A stretch of DNA of 5,136 nt from Maribacter sp. (GTDB taxonomy: Bacteria; Bacteroidota; Bacteroidia; Flavobacteriales; Flavobacteriaceae), in NCBI GenBank assembly GCA_030730545.1, contig JANQUX010000284.1, positions 1 through 5,136 of the forward strand, given 5' to 3'. This document shows positions 1-5,136 of the stretch, piece by piece. The position numbers and the translations under genes are program-made. Positions within the stretch are counted from its first letter, which is position 1, and each line of letters begins with the position of its first letter. A model generated the notes under the pieces. It did not search any database. It was not told where the DNA came from and worked only from the letters and a program-made list of their open reading frames with translations.

Positions 1-397
1 ATTCAGGAATCATCGGTAAATAAATACATACACGATCCCCTTTTTTAACTCCATGATCCAATAAAACATTTGCCATACGACAAACGCGCTCGTGTAATTG
101 CCTATAAGTAATATGAAGTGCTTCTTCATCTGGATTGTTAGGCTCGAATATGATTGCTGTTTTTTCGCCTCTGGTTGGTAAATGACGATCTAAGCAGTTT
201 TCGGTAATATTCAATTTAGCACCTTCGAACCATTTGATTTCGGGCTTCTTGAAATCCCAACTCAGCACATTGTCCCAGCGCTTACGCCAAACAAAATGTT
301 CTTCGGCAATTTCTTCCCAAAACGCTTCAGGATTACGGACCGATTTTCGATAGACTTGATAATACTCCTCGAGATGTTTAATGTGGTAATTGCTCAT
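1..397 (-). CDS. acs: Acetyl-CoA synthetase (AMP-forming), N-terminal part, cut by window edge
   Basis: Acs activates acetate with ATP and CoA to acetyl-CoA through an acetyl-adenylate, in the cytoplasm. Only the first 132 residues are present, out of about 630-650 usual for the family; the rest lies beyond the left edge. What is visible matches the acetyl-CoA synthetase N-terminal domain: residues 12-30 carry the YYQVYRKSV..PEAFWEE pattern, residues 55-73 carry KWFEGAKLNITENCLDRHL, the family hallmark, and residues 97-132 begin the AMP-binding domain (TYRQLHERVCRMANVL, then GDRVCIYLPMIPE). The ATP-binding and catalytic lysine motifs are outside the window. The ATG at 397 is chosen because the conserved N-terminal domain begins right after it; no Shine-Dalgarno is visible, as is usual in Bacteroidota. 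The gene follows the symporter large subunit after 71 bp on the same strand with no clear terminator between, so co-transcription is plausible. The family call is secure; strict preference for acetate is inferred. Confidence 0.95.
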   Translation of the reverse strand, partial: MSNYHIKHLEEYYQVYRKSVRNPEAFWEEIAEEHFVWRKRWDNVLSWDFKKPEIKWFEGAKLNITENCLDRHLPTRGEKTAIIFEPNNPDEEALHITYRQLHERVCRMANVLLDHGVKKGDRVCIYLPMIPE

Positions 398-425
398 GCT
401 ATGCGTTAATTTGATATGCAAAGGG

Positions 426-460
426 TGTTGAATACCTTTGATTGTTGTTGAATGTTGATT
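426..460. repeat. Short direct repeats (TGTTGAAT) upstream of acs
   Basis: On the plus strand the octamer TGTTGAAT occurs at 426-433 and again at 446-453, start points 20 bp apart, about two helical turns. A seven-of-eight copy, TGTTGATT, overlaps the end of the second at 453-460. They sit in the 71-bp gap between the symporter stop and the acs start, 29-63 bp upstream of the acs ATG. The repeats are seen directly; a role as a regulator site is only inferred, and chance is quite possible in AT-rich DNA. Confidence 0.35.
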
Positions 461-468
461 TGTTTCAA

Positions 469-2163
469 TTAATGACCTGTGGCTTCACCTGCACCACTGG
501 GTATTCTAATGTTTTCTACAATTTCTTGAACATCTTCAGGTGGCTCTGGGGTAAATTGTAAAACAATAATTGCTACAATAAAGTTAGCAATCATAGCGAT
601 ACTACCAAACCCCTCTGGTGAAATACCAAACCACCAATCATCAGGAGTTCCACCACCAAACCAGCCGAATTTAAACTTGGTCATATAAAACAGCATAAGA
701 ATGATACCGACTACCATTCCGCTGATGGCTCCTTCTTTATTCATTTTCTTATAAAATATACCTAGAACAATAGCCGGAAAAAATGATGCAGCCGCCAAAC
801 CGAATGCCAGTGCTACTACTGCAGCTACAAAACCAGGCGGATTTATGCCAAAATAACCTGCAATTACTACGGCTACGGTTGCTGCGCCTCTAGCGACCCA
901 TAATTCTGCTTTGTCAGAAATATTCGGTTTAAATACTTTCTTCACTAAATCATGAGAAACAGATGCTGAAATAACTAGCAATAGACCTGCTGCTGTTGAA
1001 AGTGCAGCAGCTAATCCGCCAGCTGCTACTAAGGCAATTACCCAAGCTGGTAAATTTGCAATTTCAGGATTCGCCAATACCATAATGTCATTATCTATGG
1101 TTAGCTCATTTTTGGTTTTATCAGCTACATATTGAATTTTACCATCTTCATTCTTATCATCAAAAGAAAGTAATCCGGTTTCTTCCCAGTTTTTAAACCA
1201 AACTGGCATACTAGAATATTCTTCGTTGCTAACGGTGTTAATAAGATTGGTTTTGGCAAATACAGAAACGGCTGGTGCTGTAGTGTATAGAATAGCGATT
1301 AGTAACAATGCTAATCCAGCAGATTTACGTGCATCTTTTACTTTTTTAACGGTAAAAAATCTAACGATTACATGTGGTAATCCTGCGGTACCAACCATTA
1401 AGGCTAGGGTGATGGCAAAAACATCGGTTACAGATTTAGAGCCGTCGGTGTATTCGTTGAATCCGAGTTCTGTTGATAATCCGTCTAGTTTGTCTAATAA
1501 AAAAATTCCAGAGCCGTCATTTAGTGTTGATCCCATGCCTAACTGTGGAATAGGGTTTCCGGTCATTTGAATAGAAATAAAGATTGCGGGAACCATAAAG
1601 GCAAAAATTAAAACACAATACTGAGCTACTTGTGTATAGGTGATGCCTTTCATTCCGCCTAGAACAGCATAAAAAAGAACGATAATCATACCTATAATTA
1701 CACCAGTGTCAATGTCTACTTGTAGAAATCTTGAAAATACTACGCCAACACCACGCATTTGCCCTGCCACATAAGTAAATGATACAATCAAAGCGCAAAT
1801 TACAGCTACAATACGTGCTGTTTTTGAATAGTATCTATCACCTATAAAATCGGGTACTGTGAATTTCCCGAATTTACGTAAATATGGAGCTAATAGTAAT
1901 GCCAGTAATACATAGCCGCCTGTCCAGCCCATTAGATATACTGAGCCATCATAGCCAGCAAAAGATATAATTCCAGCCATGGAAATGAACGATGCTGCGG
2001 ACATCCAATCGGCTGCAGTTGCCATTCCGTTTGCAAGTGGTGAAACTCCGCCACCGGCTACATAAAAATCTTTTGTGGATCCAGCTCTTGAATAAATCGC
2101 TATTCCTATATAAAGGGCGAAGGTGAGTCCTACTAAAATATACGTCCAGGTTTGAACACTCAT
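469..2163 (-). CDS. Sodium:solute symporter large subunit, VC_2705 subfamily (ActP/SSS superfamily)
   Basis: A 564-residue inner-membrane transporter of the solute:sodium symporter family (LeuT fold), predicted to couple Na+ entry to uptake of a small organic solute. About 13 hydrophobic segments can be picked out, starting at residues 6-25, 46-70, 76-95 and 118-143 and ending near 521-538. Residues 51-64 (ADWMSAASFISMAG) match the family's first unwound helix. Residues 383-405 hold the conserved helix with LSTAAGLLLVISASVSHDL, whose S389/T390 pair fits the Na2-site position by analogy with characterised symporters. Unlike plain ActP, it has a long soluble insert between residues about 305 and 370, which holds an EF-hand-like loop (D336, N338, D340, G341, I343). 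It follows a DUF4212 small subunit after 33 bp, the usual partner of the VC_2705 subfamily (large-subunit model TIGR03648), and precedes acs, which points to acetate or another short carboxylate as substrate. Substrate is inferred; subfamily is fairly sure. The C-terminal tail from about 540 is soluble. Confidence 0.92.
   Translation of the reverse strand: MSVQTWTYILVGLTFALYIGIAIYSRAGSTKDFYVAGGGVSPLANGMATAADWMSAASFISMAGIISFAGYDGSVYLMGWTGGYVLLALLLAPYLRKFGKFTVPDFIGDRYYSKTARIVAVICALIVSFTYVAGQMRGVGVVFSRFLQVDIDTGVIIGMIIVLFYAVLGGMKGITYTQVAQYCVLIFAFMVPAIFISIQMTGNPIPQLGMGSTLNDGSGIFLLDKLDGLSTELGFNEYTDGSKSVTDVFAITLALMVGTAGLPHVIVRFFTVKKVKDARKSAGLALLLIAILYTTAPAVSVFAKTNLINTVSNEEYSSMPVWFKNWEETGLLSFDDKNEDGKIQYVADKTKNELTIDNDIMVLANPEIANLPAWVIALVAAGGLAAALSTAAGLLLVISASVSHDLVKKVFKPNISDKAELWVARGAATVAVVIAGYFGINPPGFVAAVVALAFGLAAASFFPAIVLGIFYKKMNKEGAISGMVVGIILMLFYMTKFKFGWFGGGTPDDWWFGISPEGFGSIAMIANFIVAIIVLQFTPEPPEDVQEIVENIRIPSGAGEATGH
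1120..1161 (-). other. EF-hand-like acidic loop encoded inside the symporter
   Basis: Residues 335-348 of the symporter read DDKNEDGKIQYVAD. The spacing D336-x-N338-x-D340-G341-x-I343 matches positions 1, 3, 5, 6 and 8 of a canonical calcium-binding EF-hand or dockerin-type loop. The usual acidic residue at position 12 is replaced by A347, with D348 one place later, so the match is incomplete. The loop lies in a hydrophilic insert of about 65 residues between two membrane segments. Metal binding is inferred from the motif alone. Confidence 0.5.
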
Positions 2164-2196
2164 AATGTGGTTTTTTGGTGGTTGATGGTTATGCTG

Positions 2197-2457
2197 TTAT
2201 TCGTTATAGCCGTATTTTTTATCCAACTTGTTCATGAGTCTTACGTATACAAAAATCAAGATGACAAATACATAAATAGATCCTTGCTGCGCAAACCAAA
2301 AGCCTAATTTGAAACCTCCGATTTTGATAGTGTCTAAAGCTTCTTTAAACAGGATGCCTGCCCCAAAGGAAACAACGAACCAAATAGCCAATAAAATAAA
2401 TAAGTACCTAACATTTTCTTTCCAGTAAGCGGTTGCTTTCTTTTGTTTTTCTGACAT
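2197..2457 (-). CDS. DUF4212 protein, solute:sodium symporter small subunit
   Basis: An 86-residue membrane protein of the DUF4212 family (PF13937; also modelled as the small subunit of VC_2705-type symporters, TIGR03647). It has a charged N-terminal segment with YWKENVRYL (residues 11-19), a first membrane helix around 18-37, a short loop with IGGFKLGFWFAQQGS (residues 46-60), the most conserved part of the family, a second helix around 59-75, and a basic tail (LDKKYGYNE). Length is normal for the family and the protein looks complete. It lies 33 bp upstream of the large subunit on the same strand, so the two are almost certainly co-transcribed and thought to act as one transporter. The small subunit's exact role, such as assembly, stability or gating, is not known to me. 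It is the first gene after a 132-bp gap and probably leads the symporter-acs transcript. Confidence 0.92.
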   Translation of the reverse strand: MSEKQKKATAYWKENVRYLFILLAIWFVVSFGAGILFKEALDTIKIGGFKLGFWFAQQGSIYVFVILIFVYVRLMNKLDKKYGYNE

Positions 2458-2589
2458 GTCTATTTCGGTTTTTATGAATGGAATACCCTGAAGTTTATCA
2501 CAGGATACTTCAAATAAAAATTAGTGTGCTTCAGCGATAAATTGCTGGGTCTTTAAATCTCGATTATCGAGTAAATTAGGTAAAAAAGT
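2458..2589 (-). promoter_or_regulatory. Intergenic region between anmK and the symporter operon, possible promoter/operator
   Basis: This 132-bp gap is the longest non-coding stretch in the window and the likeliest place for a promoter of the DUF4212-symporter-acs genes. On the minus strand TTTATTTG (2518-2511) is one base off the Bacteroidota -7 consensus TAnnTTTG, but no matching TTG-type -33 box is seen at the expected distance. Directly after it comes an imperfect inverted repeat, TGAAGT and ACTTCA arms spanning 2489-2512 with TC/GA inner pairs, which would lie over a start site if the box is real. Further upstream lies a 13-bp palindrome at 2559-2571. No hairpin followed by a U-run is present, so termination after anmK is not demonstrated. 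The inverted repeats are seen; promoter and operator roles are inferred. Confidence 0.3.
2559..2571. repeat. 13-bp palindrome CTCGATTATCGAG
   Basis: A perfect inverted repeat with 6-bp arms CTCGAT and ATCGAG around one central base, flanked on the minus strand by ATTTA on both sides. It begins 19 bp after the anmK stop codon and lies about 100 bp upstream of the DUF4212 start. It could be a binding site for a dimeric regulator. As RNA it could form only a 5-bp stem with a 3-base loop, and no U-run follows, so a terminator is unlikely. Confidence 0.4.
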
Positions 2590-3666
2590 TTAATTGGGTA
2601 TGAACAATACTCCGCTTGAGGAATCTTTTTTTGCACCAGTGACAGATGAGAGCACATTTGTTAATTGCTCTACTCTTAATACGCCCATCAGCGCAAATAC
2701 CAAAGCTTCTTTAAATTCTATGATTATCTTTTCTGGCACAACTACTTTTGTCGAGTCGCCTAATTTTTGCTGTAAAGTTTCTATTAAAAAGGAGTTTAAT
2801 GCGCCACCACCTGTAACCAGCAATTGCTGCTTATTATGTTTAAAATTCAGATTGATTTGCTGCGCTACCTTATCGCATATATGGTGAATACTTGTATGAA
2901 GTAAATTTTCGATGGTATCATGGGTATCTTCAACTATAGGAACCACTTCTGCTAAAAACCATTCATAACCGATAGATTTTGGATGTGGTAGTAGGTAGTA
3001 TTTTAAATTGTTTAATTGCTCTAACATCTTAGGGTTTATGTTACCCGAATGCGCAAGTTTGCCATCTTCGTCATATTCTAAATCTACCTTTCTGGTGATG
3101 TAGTTTAAAATCATATTTGCCAAACCGATATCATAAGCAATTCTCTTATCCTTTACTTCAAAAGACACATTGCTGATACCGCCAAGATTTAAACAATAAT
3201 CATATTCATTGAAAAACATGCGGTCACCTATTGGTACTAGCGGAGCTCCTTGTCCGCCAAGTGCTAGGTCATTTGTTCTGAAATCAGCAATTACTTTAAT
3301 ACCTGTAACATTTGCCAAATGTTGTCCCGAACCTACTTGAAAAGTAAGACCTAATTCTGGTCTATGATGTGTGGTATGACCGTGACTAGCGACGTAGTCT
3401 ACTACTAATTTGTTCTCGTTTATAAATACTGAAGTTTGTTCTCCAAGCCAAGTACCGTAAGTGTTGTGTAATTCAATAAGTTTTTCTGCGGATATACTAA
3501 TAGCATCTTTAAGGGTATTCAACATTTCTGATGAATACTTCACACTTTTAGTTTCTTTAATATCAAACTCCCAACCCCCATTTTTCTCCCAAATGTGGCA
3601 ATAGGCTAGGTCAAGACCATCTAATGATGTGCCCGACATGAGACCAATAATTTTATATGTTTTCAT
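2590..3666 (-). CDS. anmK: Anhydro-N-acetylmuramic acid kinase
   Basis: AnmK hydrolyses the 1,6-anhydro bond of anhydroMurNAc and phosphorylates the sugar with ATP, giving MurNAc-6-phosphate, a cytoplasmic step in peptidoglycan recycling. The 358-residue product is full length (E. coli AnmK is about 369). Motifs in order: MSGTSLDGLD (10-19, nucleotide-binding, ASKHA-type fold), SHGHTTHH (94-101), DFRTNDLALGGQGAPLVP (128-145, the substrate and catalytic region with conserved aspartates), NLGGISN (160-166), YDIGLANMILN (178-188), KSIGYEWF (230-237), LLVTGGGALN (282-291), EFKEALVFALMG (317-328) and the C-terminal VTGAKKDSSSG (342-352). All key motifs are intact. The start is the ATG overlapping the end of the CPBP gene by 14 bp, with the first motif beginning at residue 8, so translational coupling is likely. 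The upstream GH3 gene supplies the preceding pathway step. No murQ, needed for the next step, is in the window. Confidence 0.97.
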   Translation of the reverse strand: MKTYKIIGLMSGTSLDGLDLAYCHIWEKNGGWEFDIKETKSVKYSSEMLNTLKDAISISAEKLIELHNTYGTWLGEQTSVFINENKLVVDYVASHGHTTHHRPELGLTFQVGSGQHLANVTGIKVIADFRTNDLALGGQGAPLVPIGDRMFFNEYDYCLNLGGISNVSFEVKDKRIAYDIGLANMILNYITRKVDLEYDEDGKLAHSGNINPKMLEQLNNLKYYLLPHPKSIGYEWFLAEVVPIVEDTHDTIENLLHTSIHHICDKVAQQINLNFKHNKQQLLVTGGGALNSFLIETLQQKLGDSTKVVVPEKIIIEFKEALVFALMGVLRVEQLTNVLSSVTGAKKDSSSGVLFIPN

Positions 3667-4507
3667 TTGCGATCAATTGGGGTTTCTTTTTTTTTTGATA
3701 ATAATAGATGATTAAAAACACTAAAATTAACTCGGTGAGTAGAGAAAAAATAGAGCCTTCGAAGCCAAATTGACCTCCATTAATTTTGTTGTTTTCAGGA
3801 ACCGTAAATTCAATAATACTATAAATATCTTGCCCACTAACATTAAAACCAAGTAATGACTGAAAGAGGTTCCAGCTAAAATGGAATGCGATAGGGTACC
3901 ATAAATTTTTAGTATACATATATGTAGCACCCAAAGCCATACCGGCCAAGAAAAGCCCAAGTAAACTAAACAAGCTAATATTAGGGTTTGCACCATGTAT
4001 TAAGGCGAAAAGTGCAGAAGCAATTATTAATGCAACATATTTGTTAAATGAGAGCATTAGGTTTTTTTGAATATACCCTCTAAAAAGCACTTCTTCTAAA
4101 ATTGCTACTAATATGAATAATAGTATAGTATAAACCAGTTCTAAAAAATCAAATTTAATTGCAGTAAAGATAATTTCTTCAGATACTATTAAACCTAAAT
4201 AGGCTATACCCATAATGACAATTCCAAGTAGGGTGCCTATTATAATATCTTTTTTTCTGTCTTTTATTTGAAGTCCAACTTCGATAAAATTCTGCTTGTC
4301 CATATATTTCATGAAAAGCCAAACTAAAAAAAGAGTTCCTAAAAATGAGAAAAATGTCACTATCAATTTCTGAAGAGAGGTTTCTTGAAAATCTCTATCA
4401 GCAAATGGAATACCGGCAACTAAGGCACCCACAACTTCAAATAAACCTACTATTAGGAAGTAGGGTATTATGATTGCTAAAACTCTTAACCACCCATTAT
4501 GATTCAT
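3653..4507 (-). CDS. CPBP family intramembrane protease (CAAX/Abi-type)
   Basis: A 284-residue integral membrane protein with about eight hydrophobic segments, of the CPBP family (PF02517), which includes the CAAX prenyl endopeptidase Rce1 and many bacterial members of unknown function. The three family motifs are present: EEVLFRGY (E138, E139, R143), FALIHG with H171 in the next helix, and the H209-xxx-N213 pattern in FHFSWN. An active glutamate-type intramembrane protease is therefore plausible. Residues 244-258 (GGQFGFEGSIFSLLT) match a segment common in this subgroup before the last helix, and the tail is basic (QKKKKP). It starts 5 bp after the GH3 stop and overlaps anmK by 14 bp, so it is fixed inside a muropeptide-recycling operon. 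The substrate is unknown; processing or regulation of an envelope protein linked to wall turnover is a guess. A ten-adenine tract near the 3' end (3687-3696) encodes the lysines and could be slippery. Confidence 0.9.
   Translation of the reverse strand: MNHNGWLRVLAIIIPYFLIVGLFEVVGALVAGIPFADRDFQETSLQKLIVTFFSFLGTLFLVWLFMKYMDKQNFIEVGLQIKDRKKDIIIGTLLGIVIMGIAYLGLIVSEEIIFTAIKFDFLELVYTILLFILVAILEEVLFRGYIQKNLMLSFNKYVALIIASALFALIHGANPNISLFSLLGLFLAGMALGATYMYTKNLWYPIAFHFSWNLFQSLLGFNVSGQDIYSIIEFTVPENNKINGGQFGFEGSIFSLLTELILVFLIIYYYQKKKKPQLIANENI
3687..3696 (-). repeat. Ten-adenine homopolymer at the CPBP/anmK junction
   Basis: Ten consecutive T on the plus strand read as A10 in the coding sense, encoding part of the QKKKK stretch near the CPBP C-terminus. 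Its near end is 20 bp upstream of the anmK ATG. A one-base gain would end the CPBP frame at a TGA (3665-3663) overlapping the anmK start as ATGA. A one-base loss would end it at a TGA (3675-3673) seven bases before that start. In the sequenced length the frame ends at TAA inside anmK. The tract is observed; slippage is inferred. Confidence 0.6.
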
Positions 4508-4512
4508 ATTTT

Positions 4513-5136
4513 TTATTTTAATGCTACTGGCAATTTTCCTTTTGCTTCAATACTACCTAGAAAATGCTCGGTTGCCACATCTTGAAACTCTTTGAAATTC
4601 TGATACGCAATTATGGTAGCAGTTGTTTTTTCTGTATTGAAAAACTTCAACGCATACGGATTACCGAAGTGATACAGAACAACATTTTTAGAGGCTATCA
4701 GTTCATTTATAAAATCGATTTCGGCATCAAAGAATCCGAAATTGTTGGTTGGTTTTACTTGTGGGGGAGTTAATAGAAGTAAGATTTCTGTTTCTTGTTC
4801 AACTTCCTTTTTCATTTCTAAGATATTATCTAAAATATCTTGCTTCGTTTGGTCGGCTCCAAATCGTTTTATGGTTAGCGTACAGAAATTTGTTGTTTTA
4901 AATGCTGTGATTTCTGCAGCAGTACCATGATGTAAAGTCAGTGAGTTTTCTGCTATTTTTCTATTTAATGAACTTGGGTCGGTTAATTTAAGCGTTGAAT
5001 CTTCATTTAAAATCGCTTTTTCTTTCAGCTGCCAAATGCGTTCGATGCTTTTATTAATTTGAATTTCAGTGGCATTTTTTAAGATATGCTGAATACCATC
5101 TTCTATATGTTCGGCAAAACATAATACATCATTACC
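4513..5136 (-). CDS. Glycoside hydrolase family 3, NagZ-like beta-N-acetylhexosaminidase, C-terminal part
   Basis: The frame is open to the right edge, giving 207 C-terminal residues of a larger protein; the ATG at 4815 is internal, not the start. The first visible residues (GNDVLCFAEHIEDGIQHI) match the end of the GH3 catalytic barrel, where an AGNDxL-type motif is followed by a helix. Then comes SIERIWQLKEKAIL (residues 32-45), the typical helix closing the barrel, and from about residue 61 (IAENSLTL) the C-terminal alpha/beta domain, ending in GSIEAKGKLPVALK as GH3 proteins commonly do. There is no fused beta-lactamase domain, which some Bacteroidota homologues carry. The catalytic aspartate and the NagZ His/Asp loop lie outside the window, so the specificity is inferred. 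GH3 beta-N-acetylhexosaminidases cleave GlcNAc from anhydroMurNAc-containing muropeptides, which suits the position two genes upstream of anmK. Another GH3 beta-glycosidase activity is possible but less likely here. The stop lies 5 bp before the CPBP start. Confidence 0.88.
   Translation of the reverse strand, partial: GNDVLCFAEHIEDGIQHILKNATEIQINKSIERIWQLKEKAILNEDSTLKLTDPSSLNRKIAENSLTLHHGTAAEITAFKTTNFCTLTIKRFGADQTKQDILDNILEMKKEVEQETEILLLLTPPQVKPTNNFGFFDAEIDFINELIASKNVVLYHFGNPYALKFFNTEKTTATIIAYQNFKEFQDVATEHFLGSIEAKGKLPVALK

Noticed and set aside
1226..1570. Open frame of 114 codons on the plus strand
   Set aside because: It lies wholly antisense to the well-supported symporter gene and its translation resembles no family I recognise; it is a shadow.
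2559..2571. Palindrome as the anmK terminator
   Set aside because: The stem would be only about 5 bp and no U-run follows in the transcribed direction.
2594..2887. Open frame of 97 codons on the plus strand
   Set aside because: Antisense to the conserved C-terminal part of anmK, with no recognisable domain.
3687..3696. Plus-strand T10 run as a rho-independent terminator
   Set aside because: There is no plus-strand gene before it, no preceding GC-rich stem, and it encodes lysines of the CPBP tail.
3727..3996. Open frame of 89 codons on the minus strand inside the CPBP gene
   Set aside because: A second frame of the same DNA. Its hydrophobic character comes from the overlapping membrane helices of the CPBP protein, whose motifs are intact in the other frame.
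4513..4815. Reading the right-hand gene as a separate 100-residue protein starting at 4815
   Set aside because: The frame continues without a stop to 5136 and the upstream residues match GH3 (GNDVLCFAEHIEDG), so the ATG is internal to a larger truncated gene.
4564..4930. Two plus-strand open frames of 69 and 62 codons
   Set aside because: Both are antisense to the GH3 C-terminal domain and show no family features.
1..5136. Defence system, mobile element, CRISPR array or RNA gene
   Set aside because: No transposase, integrase, toxin, nuclease, spaced repeat array or tRNA-like fold was seen. The CPBP protein belongs to a family once labelled Abi, but that label alone does not support phage defence, and its neighbours are metabolic.

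Overview
The window fits a member of the Bacteroidota, most likely the Flavobacteriia. It is AT-rich, all six genes lie on the minus strand, and the starts lack clear Shine-Dalgarno sequences and are preceded by A-rich DNA. The encoded proteins resemble flavobacterial versions of their families. This is judged from sequence features and family recognition only; no database search was run.

Reading in the direction of transcription (right to left), the first block is a tightly packed three-gene unit. It holds the C-terminal end of a glycoside hydrolase family 3 protein (NagZ-like beta-N-acetylhexosaminidase, cut by the right edge), a CPBP-family intramembrane protease, and anmK (anhydro-N-acetylmuramic acid kinase). 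The gaps are 5 bp and then a 14-bp overlap, so this is almost certainly one operon. NagZ-type enzymes release 1,6-anhydroMurNAc from cell-wall turnover products and AnmK phosphorylates it to MurNAc-6-phosphate, so the block reads as peptidoglycan recycling with a membrane protease of unknown role in the middle.

A 132-bp non-coding gap follows. It carries a 13-bp palindrome and a second, imperfect inverted repeat close to a weak promoter-like box. It probably separates two transcription units, but no convincing terminator or promoter is visible.

The second block is a two-subunit sodium:solute symporter (DUF4212 small subunit, then the VC_2705-subfamily large subunit, 33 bp apart). After 71 bp comes acs, acetyl-CoA synthetase, of which only the first 132 residues are in the window. 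Together they suggest uptake of acetate or another short carboxylate followed by activation to acetyl-CoA.

The genes are largely ordinary housekeeping functions. No CRISPR array, tRNA, rRNA, insertion sequence or phage gene was seen, and there is no gene-free stretch above 300 bp. The points most worth a second look are the protease inside a muropeptide-recycling operon, an EF-hand-like loop in the symporter, a ten-adenine tract at the protease/anmK junction where either frameshift still ends next to the anmK start, and the palindromes before the symporter operon.
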